This document shows, in pieces, positions 42,081 to 51,728 of a stretch of 64,000 nt of DNA. The DNA comes from Pseudalkalibacillus hwajinpoensis (lineage in GTDB: Bacteria > Bacillota > Bacilli > Bacillales > Guptibacillaceae), in the NCBI RefSeq assembly GCF_015234585.1, contig NZ_JADFCM010000001.1, positions 620,001 to 684,000 on the forward strand, read 5' to 3'. The position numbers were made by a program, and so were the translations under genes. The stretch's first letter is position 1, and each line of letters begins with the position of its first letter. The notes under the pieces are model-generated. The model was not told the origin of the DNA, searched no databases, and saw only the letters and a program-made list of their open reading frames with translations.

Positions 42081-43525
42081 AAATCCAGGGCAAATTTATT
42101 CTCTTTTTTACCATGCTCGTCATTTTAATGAATGGTGTCGCTTTCTATTTGTTTCATAGCAGTCAACGGACAATTGATGATTACCATACGAGCTTTGAAC
42201 GCTTTATCGTGCTGAACGAAATATCACAGCAAACAAATAAAGTGTATGAGGCGATGAATACCTTTCTAACAGAACGGACACAGAAAGAATTAGAAGCATA
42301 CGCCATGGAGCGAAAGATTCTCTCTGAAGAAAAAGACGAGCTTCTTAACTCGGTAAAAAATGAAGCGAACGATCAAACCGTCACGAATTATGAAAATATG
42401 ATCGAAAGCTTCCTGCTTGAATGTGATATTACAGTACAAGCTTTTCAGCGACAGGATATTAATCAATATTCAGGTCATTTAAATGAAGCTGCCCAAATCT
42501 CAGCATTTATCCAAGAAACAACGTTAACATTAATTAATTCTGAGCTAACGGATTATCGCATGTTTTACAACCAGATGGAGAAAAAGAGTACGTATTTGCA
42601 GTGGATGGGCATTTCATTATTCGTTTCGATGATTTTATTTAGTTTGTTGATGGCATTTTGGTTCTCAAGAGGAATCACAAGGCCCATACACGAGCTTGCA
42701 GCAGCAGCTAAGAAGCTATCGAAAGGGGACTTTACTGCGAATAGAGTAGTTGTGAGATCTAGAAATGAGCTACAGCTACTAGCGGATACTTTTTATCGCA
42801 TGCAGGAGAACATCCGAGGATTAATTAAAGAGATAAAACAGAAATCAGAGTTAGATCAGCTGTTGAAAGAAATGGAGCTCAAAAGTCTTCAAAGTCAGAT
42901 CAACCCACATTTTCTTTTTAATACGCTAAATACGATTTCGAGACGTGCCTATATCGAAGGCGCGGATCAAACGAGTGAGCTCATTGAATCTGTTGCCGCT
43001 CTTCTTCGTTACAATCTAGGAAATTTAGCGAAGGATGTCACATTAAAAGAAGAACTGAATATTGTTCGAGAATATTTCTTTATCCAGCAGTCACGATTTG
43101 GTGAAAGGGTTACGTTTAACGTAGTGGCAGACGAAGAGATTCTTGATTGCATGATCCCTGTCTTAACGCTTCAGCCGATCGTGGAAAATGCGTTTATACA
43201 TGGAGTGGAGTCGTATGAAGAAGGGGGAGAAATCGTCATTCGGGTCTATTCTGATCAAAATGATGTTGTTGTGGAGGTGGCAGATAATGGTGTTGGAATT
43301 GAAAAAGCAAGACTAACACAGCTTCTCTTCAATGACGGACGATCGGTTTCTGAGAAGAGACAAGGACATTCGACGGGGCTTGGCATGCAAAATGTGAAAA
43401 AAAGAATTGAATTATACTATCAGGAAACAGGCACGATGACGGTGGAATCCACAAAAGGTTCAGGTACGACGGTTCGTCTGAATTTACCTTATACGAAGAT
43501 GAGAGGAGATGAACAGCTTGCTTAG
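42077..43525 (+). CDS. Sensor histidine kinase, YesM family
   Basis: Membrane sensor kinase of 482 residues. Two transmembrane helices flank an extracellular sensor region (~residues 30-175), then a HAMP domain (RGITRPIHELAAAAKKLSKG), a His_kinase domain with the phosphoacceptor in LQSQINPHFLFNTLNTI, and an ATPase domain with ENAFIHGVE and DNGVGI. YesM-type kinases pair with AraC-type regulators in control of sugar uptake. It is coupled to the binding protein upstream (4-bp overlap) and overlaps the regulator downstream. Confidence 0.93.
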   Translation: MKIQGKFILFFTMLVILMNGVAFYLFHSSQRTIDDYHTSFERFIVLNEISQQTNKVYEAMNTFLTERTQKELEAYAMERKILSEEKDELLNSVKNEANDQTVTNYENMIESFLLECDITVQAFQRQDINQYSGHLNEAAQISAFIQETTLTLINSELTDYRMFYNQMEKKSTYLQWMGISLFVSMILFSLLMAFWFSRGITRPIHELAAAAKKLSKGDFTANRVVVRSRNELQLLADTFYRMQENIRGLIKEIKQKSELDQLLKEMELKSLQSQINPHFLFNTLNTISRRAYIEGADQTSELIESVAALLRYNLGNLAKDVTLKEELNIVREYFFIQQSRFGERVTFNVVADEEILDCMIPVLTLQPIVENAFIHGVESYEEGGEIVIRVYSDQNDVVVEVADNGVGIEKARLTQLLFNDGRSVSEKRQGHSTGLGMQNVKKRIELYYQETGTMTVESTKGSGTTVRLNLPYTKMRGDEQLA

Positions 43526-45074
43526 GATTATGGTTGTAGATGACGAACAGTTAGAGCGTGAAGCGGTCGAATTGATGATTAAAAGAGAATATGGAGATCA
43601 CGTCACCATTCAGAAAGCAAAAAATGGACGAGAAGCTATTGAATTTGCCGAAAAGTTTCAGCCCGAGATTGTCTTTATGGATATTAAAATGCCAGGTATC
43701 GATGGGGTAGAAGCAGTGAAAACGATAAAGAGAAATCAACCCGAAATAAAATTTATCATGCTATCCGCGTTCGATACGTTTGACTATGCCCGCGAAGTGA
43801 TGAAGCAGGGAGTGAAAGAGTATTTACTAAAGCCAGGGAGAAAGCAAGAGATCTTTTCCGCCATTACGCGTATCTCAGCCGAAATTGAAAATGAACGAGT
43901 AGAAGCCGAGAAGCAAGATCATGTACAAGCACAGCTGACAAAAGCTGTTCATCTTCTAGAAGGAGAGTGGATGAACGCGATCCTAATGGATCACGTCACA
44001 GAGTTTAGTCCTTCAGAGTGGAGTGAGCTGTTAGGCTTTCAGACGACGGTTGGGTATGCGGTTATCTTTAAATTTCCTGAGGGAAGAAAAGCGATCGTCA
44101 ATGAAATGGTTCAGTGGGTAAAAGAAAAAATGAAATCCAACGTGTCCGGTGAGGCGATGATTGGAATGAGGGATGATAGGAATTTACCCTGCTTTCTTTT
44201 TAGTGAAGATCTTCTGGAGAAGGATAAACGATTAAAAGCGAAGTTACAGCCTACGTTAAGACAACTTCTTCATGAATTTTATCAGGATTTCCAAGAGGTC
44301 GTATGTATCGGCGTTGGGAGACCTTATCAGGAAGCGGATCAATTTGTTGAATCTTATCGCGAAGCACTTCATGCGGTAAATACACTAGACTTTCAACGAG
44401 AGGTCACATATGCCTTTTATCAAGAAAGTAAGACTCCTAACGCACCGCGCCAGAGCGGAACTCAGGAGCAGGAGTCTATCGTGATCAACGCCATTAACAA
44501 TGGTGATTTCACAAAAGCGATGCAAGAACTTGAAGTGTTTCTTGGTATGATTTCAGGTGAACAGCCTGCTATATTTGTTCAAAAGGTGAACGAGCTCTTT
44601 CTTGTTGCAGAACGAATTTTACAAAATAACGGAATTTTCTTAACTTCCTACAAGTACATTCAAGCGGAAAGCGAGAATGAGGCAAGAAATCTAGCCAGAG
44701 CAAAGCTTCGGAAATTGAATGAGAGTGTGCAAACATGGCGTTCTCTTCATGGAGGAGATCGTCTTGAACAGGTGAAGCAATATATTCACACACATTTTCA
44801 TGAGCAGCTAACACTTGAAGAAGCAGCTGATCATGTTGATCTTAGTCCTTATTATGTAAGCAAATTATTTAAAGACAAAAGTGGTATGACGTTTATTGAT
44901 TATGTTACAGAAGTTAGAATTACAGCAGCGAAACGAGAAATGCTTGATCCTTCAAAGAGCTTGAAAGAAATTTGTTTCAATGTTGGTTATAAGGACCCTA
45001 ATTATTTTAGTCGAGTGTTTAAACGAAAAGCAGGTTTTTCACCATCTCAGTACCGTGAACAATTTCACGTATGA
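43518..45074 (+). CDS. AraC-type response regulator, YesN family
   Basis: Response regulator of about 518 residues. The receiver domain (residues 1-120) has acidic DDE and the phosphorylation site IVFMDIKMPGIDG; a central region without clear similarity follows; the C-terminal AraC HTH pair (~415-515) has LTLEEAADHVDLSPYYVSKL and FNVGYKDPNYFSRVFK. The ATG at 43509 directly abuts AGAGGAG; TTG 43518 has nine-base spacing and gives MLRIMVVDDEQ. A likely target is the sugar ABC importer at 45.9 kb, whose upstream region has tandem direct repeats. Confidence 0.92.
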   Translation: MLRIMVVDDEQLEREAVELMIKREYGDHVTIQKAKNGREAIEFAEKFQPEIVFMDIKMPGIDGVEAVKTIKRNQPEIKFIMLSAFDTFDYAREVMKQGVKEYLLKPGRKQEIFSAITRISAEIENERVEAEKQDHVQAQLTKAVHLLEGEWMNAILMDHVTEFSPSEWSELLGFQTTVGYAVIFKFPEGRKAIVNEMVQWVKEKMKSNVSGEAMIGMRDDRNLPCFLFSEDLLEKDKRLKAKLQPTLRQLLHEFYQDFQEVVCIGVGRPYQEADQFVESYREALHAVNTLDFQREVTYAFYQESKTPNAPRQSGTQEQESIVINAINNGDFTKAMQELEVFLGMISGEQPAIFVQKVNELFLVAERILQNNGIFLTSYKYIQAESENEARNLARAKLRKLNESVQTWRSLHGGDRLEQVKQYIHTHFHEQLTLEEAADHVDLSPYYVSKLFKDKSGMTFIDYVTEVRITAAKREMLDPSKSLKEICFNVGYKDPNYFSRVFKRKAGFSPSQYREQFHV

Positions 45075-45083
45075 CAAAAAAAG

Positions 45084-45108
45084 AAACCGACTAGCGGTTT
45101 TTTTTTTT
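45084..45108 (+). terminator. Terminator of the sensor/regulator operon
   Basis: AAACCG and CGGTTT around ACTAG, followed by a long T-run. The convergent YdcF-like gene ends just beyond it. Confidence 0.8.
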
Positions 45109-45109
45109 G

Positions 45110-45709
45110 CTATTGGAAAGGTAGATCCTTCAAAATGCCTTTCTTTATATACTTCTGCATGGAGTGAAGTTCTTTCATGACTCTAGCGTTTTCTCTATCA
45201 CTCTTCCACCAGTTGTCTCCCTGTCCAGATTCTCTGTCATCGGGGCAGAGAGTATAGGAGATCCAGTCCGGCATATAGGTGGTGAGAGTTAATTGACACC
45301 TTTTCATGTGATAGGGGGAGCTCACAATCAGAAGTCTATTGATGTGATTAAGCCCAAATGAGCGTTGAAGTACCATAAGTGAAGCAATGACGTTTTCGGT
45401 CGTATTAGCTGCTTCGAGTTCGAGAAGAATATCTTCCTCAGGTACCCCAAAGTTAAGTAAATGGTTTTTCATCCAAATAGCTTCTAACTCTTCTTCTTTA
45501 CCCCACCTTGCTGCAGATCCGGACACCAAAATTTTTGGAGCGCGCTTGTTGTGATATAGCCTGGCTGCTTTTTGAACGCGATGAATCGTTTTAGCACCAA
45601 AAACGAGAATGCACTCTCCATCTTTTCCATCATCTACAATGCTATCGAACATGAATGAAGTAATTTGTTGCCTTGAGAGATTGTCCAGATTAACTTCAGA
45701 AAACATCAT
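45110..45709 (-). CDS. YdcF-like protein (DUF218)
   Basis: DUF218/YdcF-family protein of 199 residues, a fold shared with SanA and thought to bind nucleotides or act in envelope processes. Family pattern: ILVFGAK near residue 35, KILVSGSAA, ANTTENVIAS and LLIVSSPYHMKR. It has no membrane anchor, unlike many relatives. AGGTGAAAGAGAA precedes the ATG. It is transcribed toward the response regulator and away from the ABC importer, interrupting an otherwise coherent sugar locus. Confidence 0.85.
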   Translation of the reverse strand: MMFSEVNLDNLSRQQITSFMFDSIVDDGKDGECILVFGAKTIHRVQKAARLYHNKRAPKILVSGSAARWGKEEELEAIWMKNHLLNFGVPEEDILLELEAANTTENVIASLMVLQRSFGLNHINRLLIVSSPYHMKRCQLTLTTYMPDWISYTLCPDDRESGQGDNWWKSDRENARVMKELHSMQKYIKKGILKDLPFQ

Positions 45710-45806
45710 TTCTCTTTCACCTCGTTAGGACATTTCTTAGTAACTCTCTTCTCCTTTTAATCAAGAGATCCTTTCTTTCGTAGTTCTGTACTAGCTTATG
45801 AGCATG

Positions 45807-45843
45807 ACCACAAAAAAGTGAAGATAACCACAAAAATATGAAG
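45807..45843 (+). promoter_or_regulatory. Tandem direct repeats, candidate AraC-type regulator site
   Basis: ACCACAAAAAAGTGAAG (45807) and ACCACAAAAATATGAAG (45827) are 15/17 identical and lie 20 bp apart, about two helical turns. This is the usual geometry for an AraC-family dimer. They lie about 70 bp before the importer gene. Confidence 0.6.
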
Positions 45844-45852
45844 GCGCTTACA
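45839..45852 (+). promoter_or_regulatory. cre box before the sugar ABC importer
   Basis: TGAAGGCGCTTACA matches the cre consensus with one mismatch. It overlaps the end of the second direct repeat, so CcpA and the AraC-type regulator could compete. Confidence 0.65.
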
Positions 45853-45914
45853 TGAGTTGTTATTCATTCAATTTGATAAAGTAAATGTAATAAAAGAAAC
45901 GGGGGATTGATTGT

Positions 45915-47213
45915 ATGAAGGGAACGTTGAAAAAATTTACGGGATGGATTCTCGTCCTTGTCCTCGCTCTTGTACCACTTTCTGCTTGTTCAAACTCTGG
46001 GGAAACGAATAGCAGTAGTGAAGGAAGTGCTAGTAAAGAAGAAACGCTTGATATTTTTAGCTGGTGGACAGGTGCTGGTGAAGAGGATGGATTGAATGCG
46101 CTAATTGACTTATTTAAAGAAGAATACCCTGATATTGAAGTAGAAAACGCAGCAGTTGCGGGCGGAGCAGGAACGAACGCGAAAGCCGTGCTTGCAAGTC
46201 GCATGCAGGGTGATGATCCACCAGCAACCTTCCAGGTTCATGGTGGTTCTGAATTGAACGATGGATGGGTTGCGGCTGACAAAATGGAAGCGCTTAACGA
46301 CCTGTATGAATCCGAAGGTTGGGGAGATAAGTTTCCTGAAGATTTAATTGATCTTGTTAGTAAAGATGGAGATATCTATTCGGTTCCTGTGAATATTCAT
46401 CGTGGAAATGTTCTATGGTATAACACGAGCATCTTTGAAGAGAACGGTGTCGAGCCGCCAGCGACGTTTGATGACTTTTTCGCTGCTGCTGACCAATTAC
46501 AAGAAGCTGGTGTTACGCCGCTTGCTCTTGGAGACAAAGAGCCCTGGACAGCAACTCATTTGTTTGAGACTGCGCTCTTAGGAACGCTTGGAGCAGATGA
46601 TTACAAAAAGCTTTTCACTGGAGAAATGTCGTTTAGTGATCCGAAAGTAAAGGAAGCAGCTGAGAACTTTAAGAAGATGCTCAGTTATGTGAATGAAGAC
46701 CATAGCTCACGAAATTGGCAGGATGCTTCCCAGCTTGTTGCAGATGGAGAAGCCGCGATGAACGTTATGGGAGACTGGGCAAAGGGTTATTTTGTGAACG
46801 ACCTTAACTTAAAGGTGAAAGAAGACTTTGGTTGGGTGGCAACACCTGGAACGGACGGTATGTTTATGGTGATTACAGATACATTTGGTCTCCCAAAGGG
46901 AGTTTCAAATCCTGAAGATGTTAAGAAATTCTTATCTGTTCTTGGTTCTGTTGAAGGACAGGATGCGTTCAACCCATTAAAAGGCTCTATTCCAGCTCGA
47001 GTTGATGCCGATCTCTCCAACTATGATGAATATGGGAAAGAAACAATTGAAGACTTTAAAAATGCTAGTCTTGCTCCAAGTCTTGCCCACGGATCGGCTG
47101 CACCTGAAGGCTTTGTCACAAAAGTGAACCAGGCGATTAATATCTTTGTCACACAGCAGGATGTGGATCAATTTATTAGTTCGCTAGAAGATGCTTCAGG
47201 CGATCTTAAGTAA
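45915..47213 (+). CDS. Sugar ABC transporter substrate-binding lipoprotein (glucose/mannose type)
   Basis: Extracellular binding lipoprotein of 432 residues. The signal peptide ends in the lipobox PLSAC, followed by a Ser-rich linker. Several stretches match the glucose/galactose-binding protein of Thermus as I remember it: LDIFSWWTGAGEEDGLNALI, AVAGGAGTNAKAVLASRMQG, DPPATFQVH, VPVNIHRGNVLWY, MNVMGDWAKGY and FNPLKGSIPAR. Glucose, galactose or mannose is therefore the predicted ligand. The promoter region has a cre box and direct repeats. A hairpin separates it from the permease genes. Confidence 0.9.
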   Translation: MKGTLKKFTGWILVLVLALVPLSACSNSGETNSSSEGSASKEETLDIFSWWTGAGEEDGLNALIDLFKEEYPDIEVENAAVAGGAGTNAKAVLASRMQGDDPPATFQVHGGSELNDGWVAADKMEALNDLYESEGWGDKFPEDLIDLVSKDGDIYSVPVNIHRGNVLWYNTSIFEENGVEPPATFDDFFAAADQLQEAGVTPLALGDKEPWTATHLFETALLGTLGADDYKKLFTGEMSFSDPKVKEAAENFKKMLSYVNEDHSSRNWQDASQLVADGEAAMNVMGDWAKGYFVNDLNLKVKEDFGWVATPGTDGMFMVITDTFGLPKGVSNPEDVKKFLSVLGSVEGQDAFNPLKGSIPARVDADLSNYDEYGKETIEDFKNASLAPSLAHGSAAPEGFVTKVNQAINIFVTQQDVDQFISSLEDASGDLK

Positions 47214-47224
47214 AAGAAGATGGG

Positions 47225-47252
47225 GGGAGAGGGATTGCTCTTCTCCCTTTTT
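47225..47252 (+). terminator. Intercistronic attenuator after the binding-protein gene
   Basis: GGGAGAGG (47225-47232) pairs with CTTCTCCC (47240-47247, including G-U) and is followed by five T. Partial termination here would give excess binding protein over permease, as is common in such operons. Confidence 0.7.
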
Positions 47253-47272
47253 CTATCGTAAGGGGGATGAGG

Positions 47273-48238
47273 ATGAAGACTGAAACAATGATAAACCAAT
47301 CTGTTAAAGCCGTAACAACTCGAAAAAGACGTTCACTTACGAAAGATCACATAATCGCCATTGCTTTCCTTATTCCATCCATCCTATTAGTAGGTGTTTT
47401 TGTTTATGGTTTTATCGGATGGACTGGCTATGTCTCTTTGAGTAATTGGAATTCACTTGTACCAGACTTTTCATTTGTTGGATTGAAAAATTACATCTAC
47501 TTGTTTAGTGATTTTCGTTTTCAAGCTGACTTACGAAATACACTATTTTTTACGATTCTCTTCATTCTAGTCGTGATTGTGGTAGGGCAGTTTCTCGCCA
47601 TTCTTCTTGATCAAAAAATTCAGCAGGAGTCACTCTTTCGAAATATCTTTTTCTTTCCGATGGCGCTTTCGTTTGTTGTGACGGGTGTAGTTTGGCAATG
47701 GCTATTAAACCCTTCGACAGGTGTTAACCTATTTCTTGAAAAGATTGGTCTTGATTCAAAATGGTACACGGATACAACTATTTTCCCTGCAATTGGATGG
47801 GGAAAGATTGAATTCGGGATTCCGATAGCGATGATTGCCGTTGTGATTGCTGCAGTATGGCAAATGACGGGCTTCTCTGTTGCCATGTATCTTGCCGGTT
47901 TACGTGGGGTGCCTGAAGAAGTGCGAGAAGCAGCGAGAATGGATGGAGCGAATGAATTCCAAGTATATTGGAAAATCATAATGCCGATCCTTCGCCCGAT
48001 TACGATTAGTGTCATTATTATTATGGCTCATATTTCACTTAAAATTTTCGATTTGATTTACGCGATGACAGGTCCTGGCGCGAACTTTGTAACCGATGTT
48101 CCAGGTGTATATATGTACGAAACGACGTTCCGTGGTAATTACTACGCAAACGGAGCAGCCATTGCTGTGGTCATGCTTCTCGCTGTTGCTATCTTTATCG
48201 TTCCATATCTGTGGTCGAGTCGAAAGGGGGAAGCTTGA
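47273..48238 (+). CDS. Sugar ABC transporter permease (MalF/GtsB type)
   Basis: Membrane permease of 321 residues with six helices. The EAA loop for ATPase contact is EEVREAARMDGANEFQVYWK. Its N-terminal tail is hydrophilic and basic (KAVTTRKRRSLTK). The ATG at 47267 abuts GGGGG, so the ATG at 47273 is preferred. The stop overlaps the next start by one base (TGATG). Confidence 0.92.
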   Translation: MKTETMINQSVKAVTTRKRRSLTKDHIIAIAFLIPSILLVGVFVYGFIGWTGYVSLSNWNSLVPDFSFVGLKNYIYLFSDFRFQADLRNTLFFTILFILVVIVVGQFLAILLDQKIQQESLFRNIFFFPMALSFVVTGVVWQWLLNPSTGVNLFLEKIGLDSKWYTDTTIFPAIGWGKIEFGIPIAMIAVVIAAVWQMTGFSVAMYLAGLRGVPEEVREAARMDGANEFQVYWKIIMPILRPITISVIIIMAHISLKIFDLIYAMTGPGANFVTDVPGVYMYETTFRGNYYANGAAIAVVMLLAVAIFIVPYLWSSRKGEA

Positions 48239-49059
48239 TGGCGATTAGAACGATCACCCGTCCGCTTCTTTATGCTCTCCTTATTGCTTTATCATGCTTT
48301 TATTTAATGCCAGTTTACGTCATGATCATAACGAGCCTGAAGCCACTTGAAGAAGTGACCTTAAGTCAAATGTGGCAGTTACCTTCAACTTTTGATTTTA
48401 GTAGTTATTCAGTAGCGTTTACGAAGCTTGCTCCAAACTTATTAAATAGTTTCTATCTTGTTATCCCAGCAACATTGCTATCAGCGTTATTAGGATCACT
48501 TAACGGTTACGTACTTTCAAAGTGGAAGTTTAAAGGCGCAAATACGCTATTTACGGTTATTTTGTTCGGAATGTTTATACCCTATCAAAGTATCCTTATC
48601 CCGCTCATTCAGTTTCTTAGAGAAATCGGATTATATAATTCTATTGCAGGGCTTATCTTTGTTCACGTTGTGTATGGGATTCCGATTACGACACTTATGT
48701 TTCGCAATTTCTATGCTAGCATTCCTGATTCGATGATTGAATCTGCCAAAATAGATGGGGCAGGGTTTATCGGAATTTACCGTTTCATCATGATGCCTTT
48801 ATCAATTACAGGGTTTGTTGTTGTCGCAATCTGGCAGTTTACGAACATCTGGAACGAATTTTTATTTGCTGTCACGATCACAACATCTGATCAACAACCT
48901 GTTATGGTTGCTCTTCAGAATTTATCCGGCAGTCAAATCGTTCAATGGAATGTACAAATGGCAGGTGCACTCCTTGCTGCACTGCCAACTCTACTCGTTT
49001 ATATTTTCTTAGGTAAGTTTTTTGTAAAAGGATTACTTGCGGGATCAGTAAAAGGGTGA
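48238..49059 (+). CDS. Sugar ABC transporter permease (MalG/GtsC type)
   Basis: Second permease, 273 residues with six helices. The EAA loop is SMIESAKIDGAGFIGIYRFI and the C-terminus is FFVKGLLAGSVKG, typical of MalG-type subunits. The frame extends to 48211, but the ATG at 48238, after AAAGGGGGAAGCT, is the coupled start. No ATPase gene follows, so the importer presumably uses a shared MsmX-type ATPase encoded elsewhere. Confidence 0.92.
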   Translation: MAIRTITRPLLYALLIALSCFYLMPVYVMIITSLKPLEEVTLSQMWQLPSTFDFSSYSVAFTKLAPNLLNSFYLVIPATLLSALLGSLNGYVLSKWKFKGANTLFTVILFGMFIPYQSILIPLIQFLREIGLYNSIAGLIFVHVVYGIPITTLMFRNFYASIPDSMIESAKIDGAGFIGIYRFIMMPLSITGFVVVAIWQFTNIWNEFLFAVTITTSDQQPVMVALQNLSGSQIVQWNVQMAGALLAALPTLLVYIFLGKFFVKGLLAGSVKG

Positions 49060-49074
49060 AATCTACTTTTGATA

Positions 49075-49101
49075 AGAGCAGCTCATGCTGTTCTTTTTTT
49101 T
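49075..49101 (+). terminator. Terminator of the sugar ABC operon
   Basis: AGAGCAG and CTGTTCT (one G-U pair) around CTCATG, followed by eight T. Confidence 0.8.
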
Positions 49102-49302
49102 ACTCATTTACGTTCTGTGATGACCTTTCACATGGATGATTCAAAAATCGAGAAAACAACATCATGAGATAACATTGCTATTTTTATTTGAATGAGTGTC
49201 TTAATATAGAGGGATTCCCTACTTTATCTTGAAATTTGTTAGAATAGTGAGAAAAATGGTAAAATTAATAAGTGATCTTATAATAGTGGAGGGGGAGTGC
49301 TG

Positions 49303-50757
49303 ATGTTTCATTCGTATAAAGTAGATGGTTACTTTGATGAAATGCTTGAAGAAGGCAAGAAACCAAGGGGACATTGCAAACCGTTCCATGAGAAATTAAA
49401 CGAGGTAGCTCCTGAAGAATTACAGTCGAGGTATGAACTAGCGCAAAGCGATTTTCTTCGCCAGGGAATTACGTTTACCGTTTATAGTGACAATGAGGGT
49501 ACAGAACGGACAATGCCATTTGATTTTGTTCCCAAAATAATTCCACCTGACGAATGGCAACATCTTGAGCGAGGACTCATGCAGCGATTTGATGCGCTCA
49601 ATGCTTTTCTTGATGACGTCTATCACGAACAAAACATTCTTAAAGACGGCATTATTCCACGGGATCTGGTCGTCAATTGCCAGCATTTTTTCGAACAAGT
49701 GGCAGGGATTGATCTTCCGAGAAGGCAGCATATTTTTATGGCAGGAATTGATTTAATTCGGGATGATAATGGGGAGTATCGCGTTCTAGAAGATAATCTT
49801 CGTAATCCCTCTGGCCTCTCTTATGTTTTTCAAAACCGTTATGTAATGAGAAAAGTTTACCCTGAATTTTTCAATCAATATTCTGTTCAATCTCTTGAAC
49901 AGCAATTTTCATATCTACACTCAGCAATGGCCTCGCTTGCTCCTGATGATAGCACATCACCGACGATTGTATTATTAACACCTGGTGTTCATAATTCAGC
50001 ATACTACGACCACTCCTTTATTGCTCAGCGAACAGGAATTGAACTCGTAGAAGGCAGAGACCTTGTTGTAAGGGAGCGACAGGTGTTTATGAAAACTGCT
50101 CGTGGATTGAAGAAGGTAGATGTGATCTATCGTAGAATAGACGACGAGTTTCTTGACCCACTGGAATTTCGTGAAGATTCGCTTCTTGGGGTTCCAGGGC
50201 TCATTGATGTGTATCGAGCGGGAAATGTTTCGATTCTAAATGGTATTGGTAATGGAGTTGCCGATGATAAAGCGATCTATCATTTTGTTCCTGATATGAT
50301 TCGCTATTATTTAAAGGAAGAACCACTAGTGAAAAACGTCGATACATATCTTCTGAGATATGACGATCAGTTGGAATATGTTCTTGATCATTTGTCAGAG
50401 TTAGTCGTCAAACACACGAACGCTTCAGGCGGCTATAACATGCTTATCGGTCCTCATGCTACGGAAGAGGAGATTGAAGCCTATCGAGCGCAAATTTTAA
50501 AGAATCCATCTGAATTTATTGCTCAACCGACAATTAAATTATCTCGCCTACCAGCATTTAAAGAAGACCGCTTTGCTGCATGTCACGTTGATCTTCGCGT
50601 GTTTATATTTGGTGGAGAGAAGACTCACGTATTTCCTGGTGGTTTAACACGTGTCGCTCTCAAGGAAGGTTCTCTTGTTGTCAATTCTTCACAGGGCGGC
50701 GGAGCGAAAGATACGTGGGTACTAGAAGAGAATCCAATTGTAACGGGGGGAGAGTGA
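49303..50757 (+). CDS. Circularly permuted ATP-grasp protein (DUF404/DUF407)
   Basis: Predicted ATP-dependent carboxylate-amine ligase of 484 residues with a circularly permuted ATP-grasp fold. Conserved stretches include FDFVPKIIPPDEW, VLEDNLRNPSGLSY, VDVIYRRIDDEFLDP, NGIGNGVADDKAIYHFVPDM and the terminal SSQGGGAKDTWV. It always travels with an alpha-E protein and a transglutaminase, as here. The product of the system is unknown; ligation of an amino acid or peptide tail has been proposed for the family. GTG 49297 lies against the GGAGGGGGAG site, so the ATG at 49303 is the start. Confidence 0.9.
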   Translation: MFHSYKVDGYFDEMLEEGKKPRGHCKPFHEKLNEVAPEELQSRYELAQSDFLRQGITFTVYSDNEGTERTMPFDFVPKIIPPDEWQHLERGLMQRFDALNAFLDDVYHEQNILKDGIIPRDLVVNCQHFFEQVAGIDLPRRQHIFMAGIDLIRDDNGEYRVLEDNLRNPSGLSYVFQNRYVMRKVYPEFFNQYSVQSLEQQFSYLHSAMASLAPDDSTSPTIVLLTPGVHNSAYYDHSFIAQRTGIELVEGRDLVVRERQVFMKTARGLKKVDVIYRRIDDEFLDPLEFREDSLLGVPGLIDVYRAGNVSILNGIGNGVADDKAIYHFVPDMIRYYLKEEPLVKNVDTYLLRYDDQLEYVLDHLSELVVKHTNASGGYNMLIGPHATEEEIEAYRAQILKNPSEFIAQPTIKLSRLPAFKEDRFAACHVDLRVFIFGGEKTHVFPGGLTRVALKEGSLVVNSSQGGGAKDTWVLEENPIVTGGE

Positions 50758-50762
50758 CAACC

Positions 50763-51728
50763 ATGCTAAGCAGAGTAGCTGATTCGCTTTACTGGTTAAC
50801 CCGAAATGTCGAACGAGCAGAGAATAACGCGCGATTGATCGCGGTTAAGTTAACGAGTCGTCTTGAGAATGCTAATCCAATCGAAGAGACGAATCAGAAC
50901 TGGTATGAACTGATTGAAATAAGCGGGTTTCAAGAGGTTTTTGATGAAGAACATGATCGACCGATGGATCGAAATGTGATGGAGTTCCTACTGTTTTCAT
51001 CAAAGAATCCTAATTCAGTACTCAATACAATAACTATTGCTAGGGAAAATGCACGTGCAGTTCGAGAAATTATCCCCAATGAACTATGGGAAAGTATTAA
51101 TTCTTTTTATTTAAAATTAAAGCAACAAAGCCACACGCCATGGACGATGGAAGAAGTTAGCGATATTTGTGAATTTGTAAAGAAGGAATCTCTTTTATTT
51201 CAGGGGATTGTTGAAGCAACAATGCCACGAGGAGATGCTTACCTTTTCATGGAAATGGGTAAACACCTGGAAAGAGCTGAGAAGGCAGCTCGCATATTGG
51301 ATGTTTATTATCACAAAAATTTAGAGAGCTACCAGAACACAGAAATTGTGGAGTATCATCACTGGTGGTCAGTTCTTCAGTCTGTGAGTGGACATGAAGC
51401 TTACATTAAAACGTATCGACCGTTGATTAAAAGTCGCAATGTCGCTGAGTTTTTCATTTTAAATGCTGAGTTTCCAAGATCAATGATGTACTGTATTCAA
51501 AAAGTGCGAAATGCATTTGTCGCGCTTGAAGATGGTCATGTCGAACATTATTCAGAATCACTTGCACAAGAGCTCGAGCACCTTGCCAATGATCTTTATG
51601 ATTTCTCAATCGAAGAAATTTTGAATCAAGGAGCTCATGCGTTTCTTCAGAGTTTTCAACACAGATGTATGACGATCGGCATGCACATTACGAAAACCTA
51701 TTACCTGGGGGAAGTTGTGATACCATGA
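50763..51728 (+). CDS. Alpha-E domain protein (DUF403)
   Basis: All-helical protein of 321 residues. The family signature opens it: MLSRVADSLYWLTRNVERAE, followed by NARLIAVKL; a second helical half has GDAYLFMEMGKHLERAEKAA. It is the constant partner of circularly permuted ATP-grasp proteins; its chemistry is unknown. The frame extends to 50715, but GGGGGGAGAGTGACAACC places the start at the ATG at 50763, five bases after the previous stop. Confidence 0.9.
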   Translation: MLSRVADSLYWLTRNVERAENNARLIAVKLTSRLENANPIEETNQNWYELIEISGFQEVFDEEHDRPMDRNVMEFLLFSSKNPNSVLNTITIARENARAVREIIPNELWESINSFYLKLKQQSHTPWTMEEVSDICEFVKKESLLFQGIVEATMPRGDAYLFMEMGKHLERAEKAARILDVYYHKNLESYQNTEIVEYHHWWSVLQSVSGHEAYIKTYRPLIKSRNVAEFFILNAEFPRSMMYCIQKVRNAFVALEDGHVEHYSESLAQELEHLANDLYDFSIEEILNQGAHAFLQSFQHRCMTIGMHITKTYYLGEVVIP

